64,000 bases of DNA. Source: Galaxea fascicularis (Eukaryota > Cnidaria > Anthozoa > Scleractinia > Euphylliidae). Below are positions 33,201 through 57,023 of the stretch, piece by piece. Below the pieces are notes generated by a model. It searched no databases. It was given only the letters and a program-made list of their open reading frames with translations, and had not been told where the DNA came from. The position numbers and the translations under genes are program-made. The stretch's first letter is position 1, and every line of letters begins with the position of its first letter. The stretch spans positions 22,274,806 to 22,338,805 of the forward strand of contig OX419337.1 of NCBI GenBank assembly GCA_948470475.1, given 5' to 3'.

Positions 33201-35587
33201 TCTTTTTAGTGATTTTTTTCCTCAAGAGATTTTCCTGTCAGTTTAATGCTGATTTTTTTGAGGGTGGAAGGAACTTACGAACAGCACATTTTGCGTTTCT
33301 TGCACAATAAACTAAATGAACCATTCCAACTTACCACGTTTCTCAGTCTGAAACAGTCTCAGTCTGAATACAGTTCCAACCTTATGGTGATCTTAATCGG
33401 TCTTTGTAAATGCTTGGAGGATCATTGCATTTATGTCAGTAGACCAATTGCAAGCAGTCTCTGTCACCGTCTTTGAATTACATATGACTATAGGGCTTCG
33501 CAGTTTATGTATAATTGTAGCACAGCTTTTGTAGTGAAGCGAATACAGAGGTGAGACAATTTGTTGGCATGGCTTGTAATCAATTGCAATCGTTTGCCCC
33601 TTTCTAGTCCCGATTACAAAACCTGAAGTATACTGCAATGCTCACAGATGTGAGCACGGTGGAACCTGTGTAGAACGGTCTCATGGATATGACTGCATCT
33701 GTACTCCACAGTACACTGGACCACACTGTGGAGGTGAGAAACGACCAGTAGGAATGAGATGATGTCCCTTCCCTTACAAAGGAGTAATCAGTTATACGTA
33801 CTCAGCGAGCATTTTTTATTGATTTTCTCAACGTACTCTTAAAAATACTTTAAACCTACAGCTTCTCTTTAATACCCAGAAAGTTAGTGTCTGTGGTAAG
33901 GTTAATGTGCCCATTTTCTTTAAAGTTGACAAGTGTGCTAGTTGCGACGAGAACGCGGACTGTGTTTATGGACGCTGTCGCTGTAGGAAGGGTTACATTG
34001 GTACTGGATATGTCTGTGCGGAAAGTAAGTAAAAGCAATGCCACCATAGACCTCTTTTGTTTTAATGCTGATAAGCCTTTCTAACCTGGCTGCTATGTGC
34101 AAAATCCAAAAGAATGTTTGCGCTAAAATGAGGCCAGTAAGTCTAATAAATATAGATACAAAAGAACAATATTATCGGCGGCCACTATGAAAGTCGTCTA
34201 TTAGAATATGAATCTCAGATTAATAAAGGGGTGATGAGGAGAAAAATAGAGAAGCGGGGATAAATGCAAGCAAATGGTGGACAGGGTCGATAAATATGGG
34301 AATATAGGGACAAAAAACAATGCGAATAGTTGCAGAGCGGAGAGTCAATCTAGGTTCTCCAGGGCTCTCTCCGTGTCGATTGAGTCACGGCTGGGCTAGT
34401 TATTACTGAAAAAATACGGTTTTGCCATAAGACCTTGGGACTCTTGTCAAACTTGGGCGAAAACAGGAACAGTAGTCACGTAACCAGCGGCCATATTGGT
34501 CCAGTGAAACAAAAGAAAGTATTTGCCTGAAAAATAGAGTTCAATTCCCAGAAGGTTAGCCTTGTGCACCAACATTCCTGCCATTCCTTTGTTTTTGTGT
34601 ACCAACATGGCCGTCGTGACGTCATGACACCAAAGCATGCTCTTCTTTCACTGCTTTTTAGAACCCCCTCCCCTTCCCATCAATTAGAATATTCAAGCCG
34701 TCGATGGACTAATCTTCGTGTGGGAGTCCGTTAATTAAAAATCAACATTGTAACGAGAGGGAAGTGGCAAAACGGGAATTGTAACAAGACTTTTGACCTG
34801 CGTTGCAGCTATATTACCTTTTACTGGTAATTGTTTAACAGTTTTGTTTACGTTTTTTGAGTCTCAGTTTTCTGTTATAGTGATTTTTCAATGAAAATTA
34901 CTCTATGGACGTTTATTTTATTAGTTAATGTACTTGCTCTTTGTTTAGTTGATAAAGAGTCGGAATGTGGTATTTGTCCTGTTCATCATCACTGCGTCCA
35001 TGGAGTGTGCGTCTGTTTGCCTGGATTTATTTGTCAAGGTAAACAAGATAACAACGTTATAAATGACTTTCCATGAAACAGTTCAATTTATTATTTTGAA
35101 ATGGTGTCCAAAAAGGTTATGGCTAGTTCTTTGCACCTTTATTTAGATGTCCAAGTGCAGTTGCTGTGTAGCTGTCGAGATGTTAACTGCCATTCGCCCT
35201 CGATCCCGAACAGCCCCTTCAGTATCTTAATGTGATGGCTAAAATGGCTTCTTTGGAAAAGGGCAAAGGATTTGATGATGATGATGATGATTATGATAAT
35301 GATGATGATAACTCGGTGAAAACGAGTGCAAAACTATTTTATATCGATGTTCAGTCGCTTGGTTTGAGTAACTTAAAATGAAAGGATACCTATTATAACT
35401 TCCTTGGTTCCTCATAGCATACGTGTTACTCGTTTCATTTAATTTTGGCAATTTGAACTATTTAATAATAGCAGTCACTTACACCTTCTTCTTTTATTAA
35501 GAGCCGCAGTGTGGCGTTTGTCCTATCCACCATCATTGCGTGGAAGGAAGATGTGTTTGTATTCCAGGATTTGTTTGTTATAATTAG
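24176..35587 (+). CDS. Gene B: secreted multi-EGF protein, ~825 aa, 20 exons
   Basis: Exons 24176-24551, 24784-24879, 27067-27177, 27365-27475, 27735-27845, 28559-28666, 28873-29007, 29162-29200, 29339-29512, 29852-29947, 30065-30178, 30877-30990, 31425-31550, 31927-32061, 32697-32813, 33040-33153, 33608-33733, 33926-34024, 34949-35038, 35502-35587. Every junction is phase 1 and the joined frame is open to TAG. An N-terminal signal peptide is followed by a basic linker, about thirteen EGF-like modules, one six-Cys non-EGF module and four short VDKC-type modules. No transmembrane segment follows the signal, so it should be secreted. Collinear with gene C exon by exon except for the 13-codon exon at 29162. 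Role unknown; structural matrix or adhesion is inference. Confidence 0.85.
24784..24879 (+). CDS. Gene B exon 2: degenerate EGF lacking C1 and C3
   Basis: 96 bases, phase 1-1. [10 protein letters not shown], then [14 protein letters not shown]: only C2, C4, C5 and C6 remain. C1 and C3 pair with each other in EGF folds, so one disulfide is lost cleanly. Confidence 0.8.
24990..27050 (-). mobile_element. 5'-truncated LINE (CR1/L2-like) reverse transcriptase, antisense in gene B intron
   Basis: The minus-strand ORF 25134-27038 (634 aa) is a non-LTR reverse transcriptase: [15 protein letters not shown] (motif A), [20 protein letters not shown] (motif B), AYADDEQIY (motif C) and [16 protein letters not shown], followed by a C-terminal region. 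There is no endonuclease domain, so the copy is 5'-truncated. The 3' end has a short (CATA)n tail at about 24998-25016. The frame is still intact, so the insertion is fairly young. The CR1/L2 placement rests on motif style only. Confidence 0.85.
27067..27177 (+). CDS. Gene B exon 3: EGF-like
   Basis: 111 bases, phase 1-1. CFSEPC fits the O-glucose consensus. The donor GTTTTA at 27178 is far from consensus and is followed at once by an (AAT)n microsatellite. The acceptor lies about 30 bases from the LINE end. Confidence 0.75.
27200..27235. repeat. (AAT)n microsatellite
   Basis: About ten AAT units just inside the intron after gene B exon 3. Confidence 0.9.
27365..27475 (+). CDS. Gene B exon 4: EGF-like
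   Basis: 111 bases, phase 1-1, between TTTCCACAG and [18 protein letters not shown] and CVCQNGFRG. Matches C 40927-41037 by position. Confidence 0.85.
27553..27715. repeat. GATGGT/GATGAT-rich microsatellite
   Basis: Imperfect trinucleotide and hexanucleotide repeat in a gene B intron. It produces spurious Asp- or His-rich ORFs on both strands. Confidence 0.85.
27735..27845 (+). CDS. Gene B exon 5: EGF-like
   Basis: 111 bases, phase 1-1. [13 protein letters not shown] (O-fucose consensus) and CQCHPGYHG. Donor GTAAC. Confidence 0.85.
28188..28320. mobile_element. Foldback/MITE copy
   Basis: 28188-28230 and 28278-28320 are inverted copies (AACAATTATTG..CGTGATTTGTC against GACAAATCACG..CAATAATTGTT). 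It lies in a gene B intron with no coding content. Confidence 0.65.
28559..28666 (+). CDS. Gene B exon 6: EGF-like
   Basis: 108 bases, phase 1-1, exactly the length of C 42274-42381 and D 57349-57456. [12 protein letters not shown], then [15 protein letters not shown]; the C3-C4 loop is short. Confidence 0.85.
28873..29007 (+). CDS. Gene B exon 7: EGF-like with long C3-C4 loop
   Basis: 135 bases, phase 1-1, after [24 protein letters not shown], then RWTFHCHC; the WTF-x-C motif recurs in C 43409 and D 57819. Donor A|GTAAGT. Confidence 0.85.
29162..29200 (+). CDS. Gene B exon 8: 13-codon linker micro-exon
   Basis: 39 bases between CTGCTTTAG and A|GTAAGT, phase 1-1, encoding [12 protein letters not shown]. 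No Cys. I find no equivalent in C or D at this place. Borders, phase and length all fit, but it needs transcript proof. Confidence 0.55.
29339..29512 (+). CDS. Gene B exon 9: EGF-like with very long loop
   Basis: 174 bases, phase 1-1. [12 protein letters not shown], a loop of about 30 residues between C3 and C4, then [14 protein letters not shown]. Matches C 44470-44628 and D 58338-58496. Confidence 0.85.
29852..29947 (+). CDS. Gene B exon 10: short VDxC-type module
   Basis: 96 bases, phase 1-1. [17 protein letters not shown] and FIGDGHYC. Same length as C 45015 and D 59191. Confidence 0.85.
30065..30178 (+). CDS. Gene B exon 11: EGF-like
   Basis: 114 bases, phase 1-1. [11 protein letters not shown] (one residue shorter between C2 and C3) and CDCYPGYCG, which carries an extra Cys also seen in C 45379 and D 59849. 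Confidence 0.85.
30244..30297. repeat. (AAT)n microsatellite
   Basis: About 17 units in a gene B intron, next to a SINE-like element. Confidence 0.9.
30300..30600 (-). mobile_element. tRNA-derived SINE, minus strand
   Basis: The minus strand begins AGCAGGGTTGGTGCAGCC (box A-like) and has CGGGTTCGAATCCCGG (box B) at tRNA spacing, followed by a body ending near an A/T-rich and (AAT)n tract. It is a different family from the 18540 and 38875 SINEs. Confidence 0.65.
30877..30990 (+). CDS. Gene B exon 12: EGF-like with extra Cys
   Basis: 114 bases, phase 1-1. [15 protein letters not shown] and [12 protein letters not shown]. The extra leading Cys is shared with C 46174 (CDPCASNPC). Confidence 0.8.
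31425..31550 (+). CDS. Gene B exon 13: EGF-like with C-x-x-C
   Basis: 126 bases, phase 1-1, after [21 protein letters not shown], then YICEDC instead of C-x-C for C4-C5. Donor GTTATT is weak. Confidence 0.8.
31927..32061 (+). CDS. Gene B exon 14: six-Cys non-EGF module
   Basis: 135 bases, phase 1-1. C-x-C-x17-C-x5-C-x-C-x11-C (CTC, AIC, ECAC, KGC). Ortholog of the modules in A, C and D. Confidence 0.8.
32697..32813 (+). CDS. Gene B exon 15: EGF-like with C-x-x-C
   Basis: 117 bases, phase 1-1. [11 protein letters not shown] and [11 protein letters not shown]. Its last base T joins GC of the next exon to make a Cys codon at the junction. Confidence 0.85.
33040..33153 (+). CDS. Gene B exon 16: EGF-like with extra N-terminal Cys
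   Basis: 114 bases, phase 1-1. Joined to the previous exon it begins [16 protein letters not shown]; the same C-x-x-C-x-C start is found in C 48427. [12 protein letters not shown]. Confidence 0.8.
33608..33733 (+). CDS. Gene B exon 17: EGF-like
   Basis: 126 bases, phase 1-1, after [22 protein letters not shown] and [12 protein letters not shown]. The [10 protein letters not shown] end is identical in C 49192. Confidence 0.85.
33926..34024 (+). CDS. Gene B exon 18: VDKC-type module
   Basis: 99 bases, phase 1-1. [14 protein letters not shown] and GYIGTGYVC. Confidence 0.85.
34475..34626. mobile_element. Small inverted-repeat element with CCATGTTGGT ends
   Basis: GTCACGTAACCAGCGGCC..TTGGT at the left is inverted at the right as ACCAACATGGCCGTCGTGAC. 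The ends resemble the hairpin inside the gene D element at 56597-57185, so the two may be related families. Confidence 0.5.
34949..35038 (+). CDS. Gene B exon 19: short Cys-rich module
   Basis: 90 bases, phase 1-1. [20 protein letters not shown] and FIC. The upstream intron is open in frame from an ATG at 34891, but this is most likely just pyrimidine-rich sequence. Confidence 0.85.
35502..35587 (+). CDS. Gene B exon 20: terminal Cys-rich module and stop
   Basis: Enters in phase 1: [23 protein letters not shown] then TAG at 35585-35587. One base later is a donor-like GTGAGT, and a conserved acceptor follows at 35958, so a 3' UTR intron is likely. Confidence 0.8.
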
Positions 35588-37380
35588 GGTGAGTCTGAGG
35601 GTGCTTCGATTGACAAATCTGGATTTAAATCCTAAAATCAGACCTTCGGATTTCCAATCGAAAACAAGATCTGAAAAAGGATTTCGTTGCCGACGCCGCG
35701 GATTTTCTTCATTTATATCCATGTCGGGGAGGGATTTCAAATAACAAAATCCCCGGCGAAATCAGTTTTCTGAGATCTTGTGTGATTGGAAAGTAGAAGA
35801 TCCGGATTTTAATATCTAAGTCTAGATTTCCCAAACCGAAAGCACCGTACTTTAAGTGAAAATGCCTTGGCTGAAGTAAACCATGATAATGTGTTGTTTT
35901 TTTGTGGATAATTTCCATTGTTGCATCCAGTTATGATTTTTTTCTGGATTTATTACAGAAAAACAACGTGAGTGCCAACCACAGTGGAGACACAGACTTC
36001 AATTTCAGGGGCCGCGCAAAGGGAGGGGTTGCCCCCCCCCTACCCCACTTTTGTGGAATGACAAATATAAAAAAAAATGATAATAAAAATGCGGAAGAAA
36101 TCATCATAGTTCGTAAAGAAAAAAGTCACAATTACCATTAGCAAATTAAATTAGACTCGCATTTAACTAGCGGGCATAAAGAGGGACATTAAGGTAGCGA
36201 TAACTTATTAAATAATTTTGATTTCTAAGCTAAAGCTTCTTCAGGTTTATGTCCTGTAATTGGCTTTTTTCAGCCAGCGGCCTCTCAGGAAAACAAAGAT
36301 TGAAAACATGGCCGTGCTCAACAATGACAAACATTTACAAACATCGGGTAATCTTGAAACTACTGTAATGTACCCAACCCCCCTCCCGCCACAAGTACAT
36401 TTTTTTTCTAGACCTCTGGCACGGCCGTAACTCTTCTGGAAAGAACTTAATTAGAATGCTATTTATTGAAAGGAGCTTTGAAGTTTTTTTTTTATATATA
36501 AAATAAGGGGAATGGCTATTTCTGAGAACCGCAAACCGGTTAAACCAGTCACATCTTTGGAACAAAATTGAAAAACACATCAGCCATCTGGTAATTTACG
36601 TAGATTGGGCTGTTTTAGATTGAAACAACAAATCGTAGACCGTGGTGGAAGTGAGAGTGATAAATAAAAGGTACTGTGTAACAATTGGTAATCATAAATT
36701 GCAAGTAGACATAAACCCACGCTGTCTTAGAATTTGTTTGAATTTGCTTTCGTTACTAACAGAAAAGACCTAAATAATATCAAATTCCAAAAACTACATG
36801 GTAAACATGTGCAATTCTTAGGCGTAAAACTGTTTGTAAGGGAAACAACAGCGCTGGCTACGCGATTGCAATTTTAAACAGCTGTAAGGTTAAATGTGAC
36901 GCATGCGCAGCTTCAGCCATTCTTCGCCATTCTCTGTTTATTTCCTTTTATATATGTTTTAGACGTCCTGCGATTCGACAGTGGTGCAATTGTTTTGAAT
37001 CCACCATGCAATTATTCACATTTTCCTAAAACCTTAGAGACTGGCGGTTCAACAAGATTTACCAAAATGTAATCTGCAAAACAAACATATACGTAACGGT
37101 ATTAGTACTTTGTTTGAAGTAACGAAATGCCACTTGGCGAATTTTGACCTTGTCATTTATTGCTTCCATTCTGTTCCATTGAAATTTATACAATTTCAAG
37201 GAAAAGACGTTTTCTGGCAATGCAAGCTGTCGGGAGACCATGGGCTCCTGAGGCTGTGCATTAATTATTCTAGAGACAAACATGAAACATGAAAGTCTTA
37301 AAGATGTGTCTTGTTTTGTTTTGTTTTTAAGGAGTTTATGATATCGTTTTCATCTTCCTACAAGGAGCGTCTACAAATAC
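35588..37380 (+). other. Gene B 3' region and gene B-C intergenic
   Basis: Probable 3' UTR intron 35589-35958 (donor GTGAGT, acceptor TATTACAG, both conserved downstream of gene C). AATAAA candidates lie at 36082-36087 and 36663-36668. The C-rich tract near 36030 and about 375 bases after 36014 are absent from the gene C copy, so probably inserted. Confidence 0.5.
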
Positions 37381-37396
37381 TATTTTCATGACCAAT

Positions 37397-37631
37397 TATA
37401 AAAACTTTGAAAAATTCGTTGTTAGTGGGAAGTTTCTTTATTCAGTCATATGTCATATTCGGGCGCATGCGTCTTTCGTGTTCGTACAGGTGAGACAATT
37501 GTCGACTCCCGTCTGAGTTAATTCAAAGAATTGACACCCACCATGTTGCAATTAAAAAATCATGTTGTGAAGAAGATATTTCACCTGAGTTAACCACTTT
37601 GGCGTCTCGTTTCCATTTTAATTGTTCTCAG
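37397..37631 (+). promoter_or_regulatory. Gene C promoter and 5' UTR intron
   Basis: TATAAAAA at 37397-37404, an initiator-like TTCAGTC about 40 bases later, a donor CAG|GTGAGA at 37490 and acceptor TTCTCAG at 37631. The same TATA, donor and acceptor are conserved before gene D (53619, 53720, 53871), which supports a non-coding first exon of about 60 bases. Confidence 0.55.
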
Positions 37632-37638
37632 AGAGACG

Positions 37639-52206
<14,568 letters not shown>

Positions 52207-53600
52207 GGTGAGTTTACGTTAAGCGAAAGAATTTCACAAGAAGAGTCTGGAGTAAACCCCATGTTAAGATTATAGTAAGTCGATACTTTGAAGTTACATA
52301 TTCCATTCTTGCACGGTTTTAACTTTTTTTGTTTTTTGTTTTGGGTTTATTACAGAAAAACGACTTGAATGGCAGCTAGAGTGGAGCCACAGACTTAAAT
52401 TTACTGAGTTATTCGTGCTTTCTCACGAAAGGGGATTCTTTTCTAGACCCCTGCCATGGCCTTGGACCCTCTAAAAAGGATTTAATTACGAATTCTGAAA
52501 ACTAGAAAAGATGCTAAAACTGCGCCTACAATTATTTGATAGGTAAACCGGGAAAAGTTAGATGGTACAAAACTGAAAAAGACAGCAGTCGTGTTCTCAG
52601 TTTCATAAGCTCTGCCTCTACAAACTCTAAGCTAAGATCATTTAAGCATATCTAAGACAATGAACTTGCTGTTGAGAATAAATACATTTTCTAGGCAATT
52701 TATTGTCGATCAGGCATTGCTTTTAACATAACCCAACCAACTCCCTTCTTTCTGCAGTAACAGTACTTGTGATAGTTATCGTAATCAATAACTGGAGGAA
52801 AAGATCGTGAATTTAATGGCCAAGATAGTGATAAATAAAAGATGGTGTATAACCAATTGGAAATCATAGCTTTGAAGTAGAAATAAACCCACGCTCTCTT
52901 AGCATTTCTTTGGGTTTTTTGGCCTGAAGAAATTAAACCAAATTCCAAAAATTATAAGCATGCGCATTCACAGGAAGACTTTGTTTTTGCTAGTTAGGGA
53001 AATAACAACCCTGAGTATGCGATGGCAATTTTAAACGTCTGTAAAGTCAAAAATGTGACACATGCGCAGCTCCGGACTCTCTAAGCTTTATTTCCCCTCG
53101 GGTATATATGTTTTAGACGTCCTACGATACAACAATGATATCGTTATTTTCAAGAGTAGTCATTTTGAATCCACCATGTGGTTATTCACTTTTCCCAAAC
53201 CCCTTGAGGTCGGCGGTTTAAGAACATTTACAGAGATTTAATATGCAAAACTGAGAAATAAAAAAGATAATTAGCGTTTTGTTTGATCGAAGTAAGAAAA
53301 TGCATGTAATATTTTGACGAATTTTGGCCTGATAAGTGTTACCTCAGCGATATTAATATTTCAGTAAAGTGCAATTTTAAGGAAAAGTCGTTTTCAGGCA
53401 ATGCGTCCAAGCAGTTCGCCTTTGAATATTCTGGAGATAAGAAAAAAAAAATGCGAGTGATTTTAAAGGAAATTTGAAAGCCGTGAAAGTTTGCTTTCCA
53501 AAAAATGGACCGTAAGCTTCTCATCATAAGAGTAATCGATTAAAAGCAGTGCATTACCCAAAGCACATAAGGCGTTTATGATTTTTTCAGTTTCCTTTCG
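52207..53600 (+). other. Gene C 3' region and C-D intergenic
   Basis: Probable 3' UTR intron 52208-52355; AATAAA at 52677-52682. From about 53040 the sequence aligns with the region upstream of gene C (shared TATATATGTTTTAGACGTCC and TTTGAATCCACCATG), so the duplicated unit includes the promoter region. Confidence 0.5.
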
Positions 53601-53618
53601 TGAGCGTCCACCCGCAAT

Positions 53619-53871
53619 TATAAGAACTTTGAGAAGTTCCGTTGTTAGTTAGAAGTGTCTTAGTTCACTAATTACATCTGTCATTGATACGGCTGCATGT
53701 GTCAATCACGTTCGTACAGGTGAGACAATTGTAGATTCCGTCTGAGCAGATTCAAGAGAATCAAAACCCACGACGTTCCAATTAAAAAATCATGTTATTA
53801 AGATTTTTCACCAAGAACATCGTGTCGGAGTTAACTACTTTGGCGCTTCTTTCCATTTTGATTGTTCTCAG
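53619..53871 (+). promoter_or_regulatory. Gene D promoter and 5' UTR intron
   Basis: TATAAGAA at 53619, conserved donor CAG|GTGAGA at 53720 and acceptor TTCTCAG at 53871, in the same order and spacing as before gene C. Confidence 0.55.
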
Positions 53872-53878
53872 AAAGACG

Positions 53879-54113
53879 ATGAAAATGATACTTTTCTATA
53901 TTGTTATGCTGCTTGATTACGTTTTAATCGCGATTGCAAACACGGAGCGTGTTGCAGCGAAAAATCAAAGAGTTGTGGGTGCATATCACACTAGAGGTGA
54001 AAAGAAAATGCATTTGCAAGGCACCGAGTCAGCCGATCAGGCCTTCGGAAGTCAATCATCTCTTGTACCACAATATCCTGATGTCCATGTACTACACGTT
54101 CACATTCATGAAG
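53879..54113 (+). CDS. Gene D exon 1: signal peptide and HVHIH motif
   Basis: Signal core [15 protein letters not shown], then [11 protein letters not shown] and [11 protein letters not shown] at the donor GTAAGT. 235 bases as in gene C. Confidence 0.86.
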
Positions 54114-56597
54114 GTAAGTCCGTCAGTCAGGTGAACCTAACATCATTGCCAACAATGTCTTGAAAGTGTCCAGTAGTGATGATATGTAAACTTAAGAAGG
54201 AGGGATTCAGGGACCGTCATTTTCACTGATCATGTGGTGTGATTTTTCTCCAACGGTCGATCCTTTTTTTTGTGGTGGGAGCAATAAGAGTTGGACTTTC
54301 AGAAGTACTATACTTACTAGTTTTTCAGGGATAGTGATAGGAGTAGGAGCGATAGTAGACAAACAAATGTACTGACCGACTTTGAAGTGATAAGCAAGTA
54401 CCATTTACCAGACTGACACTATGATTATGATTATTAAATAATTCTGAGAGATAAGCTAGCAGTCCGTCTTCTCTAAAATCCACAAAAAATTAGTTTTATC
54501 AACGGAGTTGATAATGTAAATTGACCACTTTACAGGGATATCAGTCATTCTAAGAGCAGACGTTTCGAACGTTAGCGAGATTACCTCTGACTAAGGGCTA
54601 GTGCTCGAAACGTCAGCTGTTAGAATCCCTGTACGGTGGTCAAAAAACGAAACATTCAGCGTGGAAGGTTTGCAGCTATCTCGTACCAGGCGTTTCTGTC
54701 TGGCCAAAGGGTGAAATAAATTTTGTCTAACGTTGGAAGTATCTTCAATTTTCTTTCACAGGAAATCAATGCAAGAATGGAGGCATAATGAAGAAGTGCA
54801 AAGACTGCCTTTACAAATGTCTTTGCCCTCCACAGTATAGCGGTCCATTCTGCGAAGGTAAATGCGTTGATATCCGTATAAAGTTCGAATAGAGAAATGT
54901 GATCCGGTTCTATAATTAAAAGGACTTTTAGGAAAACCGCTGGCCTTATATTTTTCTCTATACCAGGCTTTTTTTCCTGCTCGCACCCTTAATATCGTCT
55001 CCATAGCAACAATAACAAGACATCAATAAGACTTTGCAAGAACTGATTTTCATATAATTTAGTGTAACCTATCTTGAATCCGCTATTTTAGAGTTCTTCA
55101 ATTTTTCCTGAAGCTTCAGAAAACTAACAAAATATCAAATAAGAAATTAGAAAAAATATTAATTAATACAGGAAAAGGAATTTGGAGTAAAGACAGAAAA
55201 AACTCGCTGTTTGGGACAGTCATGGTTGCCATGATAACAATTCCCTAAATCTAAGGGGCTATAAACTCATGTATCCAAACAGCAGTGTTGGTAGTCCAAG
55301 TCAATATGTGGCGGACATGATACATGTGCATCCCTTTTAAAAACGATAATCCACTGGCTGCTGACGCTACAGTTACGCTGGGTGTAGTTGATGTCTTGTA
55401 AGATCCTTCAAGGCAGAAGATTATTCTAAAGGTTGAAATTTATCATTCTAAAACTTAATGAAAAAGGTAAAACCTGTTCCAAATACACAGTCAACTGATA
55501 TATTAATATACATGCGCTTTCATATTTCAGAAACTTTACTTTGTTACCACAACCCTTGTAAGAATGGTGGAACTTGTCAAGAACTTGGCAAAGGTTATAA
55601 ATGTAGATGCCCTCCTGGATTTGAAGGGAACATTTGCCAAGGTAGAAACTTTCTATTCAGTATTGATCTGAAGAGTAACCAAGTGCGAGTTGTATCACGA
55701 CTAATATAACGCGTGCGCACCAAAGGAGTTATGTTAGATGCAGTGGCAACTCTATTATTCGACTGGCTTCATTACCCTTGCCCAGTTCATGACCTGAACG
55801 TCGCTTGGATTTCGCTCCAATATACGCTTAACCAGCACTTTGTGTTTACTTTAGCACACACCTTACATTACAAGACAAAGGTTCTTGGATTCGTTTTCTA
55901 TATTCCCTTTGTATAACTAGAAAAATTGTATCCCACTGCTCTTCACATGCCGCTCATATGTACAGTGTCGTTTATAGCTGACAGTGAGCAGTCTAACAAT
56001 TCTAAGGACGTCAAGTCGCTAACGAGCAGAAGTATTTCCGTTTATCTTACAGATATCAATTTCTGCAAACCCAACCCTTGTCCTCGTCATGCAAGATGTG
56101 TTGAGAAAGTCAGCAGTTTCAAATGCATCTGTGATGAAGGATACAAAGGGAAAAAATGCCAAGGTAGCTAGGATTTATTTATCAGTTCAATTCTATCCGG
56201 CTATCCAGCAGAATTTACAACGGTGGTCATTGGGCGCAAGGGAATCTTACCATGAAAACAGTGAATACTCCCTTCAAGGGATATCATTCCTCAGAGATAA
56301 TTTTGTCACTGTTTTGATGGAATTAAGTTCTTAATGAACTTAATCGGCTACTCGAGTTGATTTCTTGACGAATCCCCTTTTTTCAATATTAAACTGTATC
56401 ATTTTTGCTTTTTTCACACGGGACGTAATATGTTTTAAATGTTATTCCACGCTTTAGAAGTTGACCCTTGCTTTTCAAATCCATGCAAAAACAATGGAGT
56501 GTGTAAAGACGTCCAAGGAATCGCTACATGTAATTGCCCACCGCCTTATAAAGGTCCATTCTGTACAGGTGAGTTTCTCGTGCTTGTTTTTGAGTAA

Positions 56598-56639
<42 letters not shown>

Positions 56640-56973
56640 ACTAAAGACCCACCAAAGTTGTTGTCTTTATCAGGCATGAGAGGGGATAAATTTATGTCTG
56701 TCTAACAACTTTTCAGCTCAAGAACACGCTTCGTCTAAAAACAGGCACATTTTAAATTTCAGAGTTGTGGCGGTGCGTGACATAAAGCTATGAACGTTTT
56801 TATCGAAAAATATATACTTATTTCGGGATATTTAGCCTTTTAAGAAGTTAAAGTATTAGGAAAAGGGCTTATTTAAATGTGTGCTTGAACAGTTCAGATA
56901 ATCAGCGGCCTAGATAGCCAAAGTAAGTTCCAGATGTTTACACTATTTTACGGCCGCCATGTTGGTGTTCCTT

Positions 56974-57023
<50 letters not shown>

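Noticed and set aside
34891..35076. ATG with a hydrophobic stretch running in frame into gene B exon 19, like a small secreted peptide
   Set aside because: Pyrimidine-rich intron ends encode Leu/Phe/Val by chance, and the gene C counterpart of this stretch is not open. A similar case at 47212 before gene C exon 13 is broken in gene D.
53792..53878. Upstream in-frame ATG for gene D
   Set aside because: It lies within the conserved 5' UTR intron; gene C has no such ATG, and the signal peptide starts at 53879 by homology.
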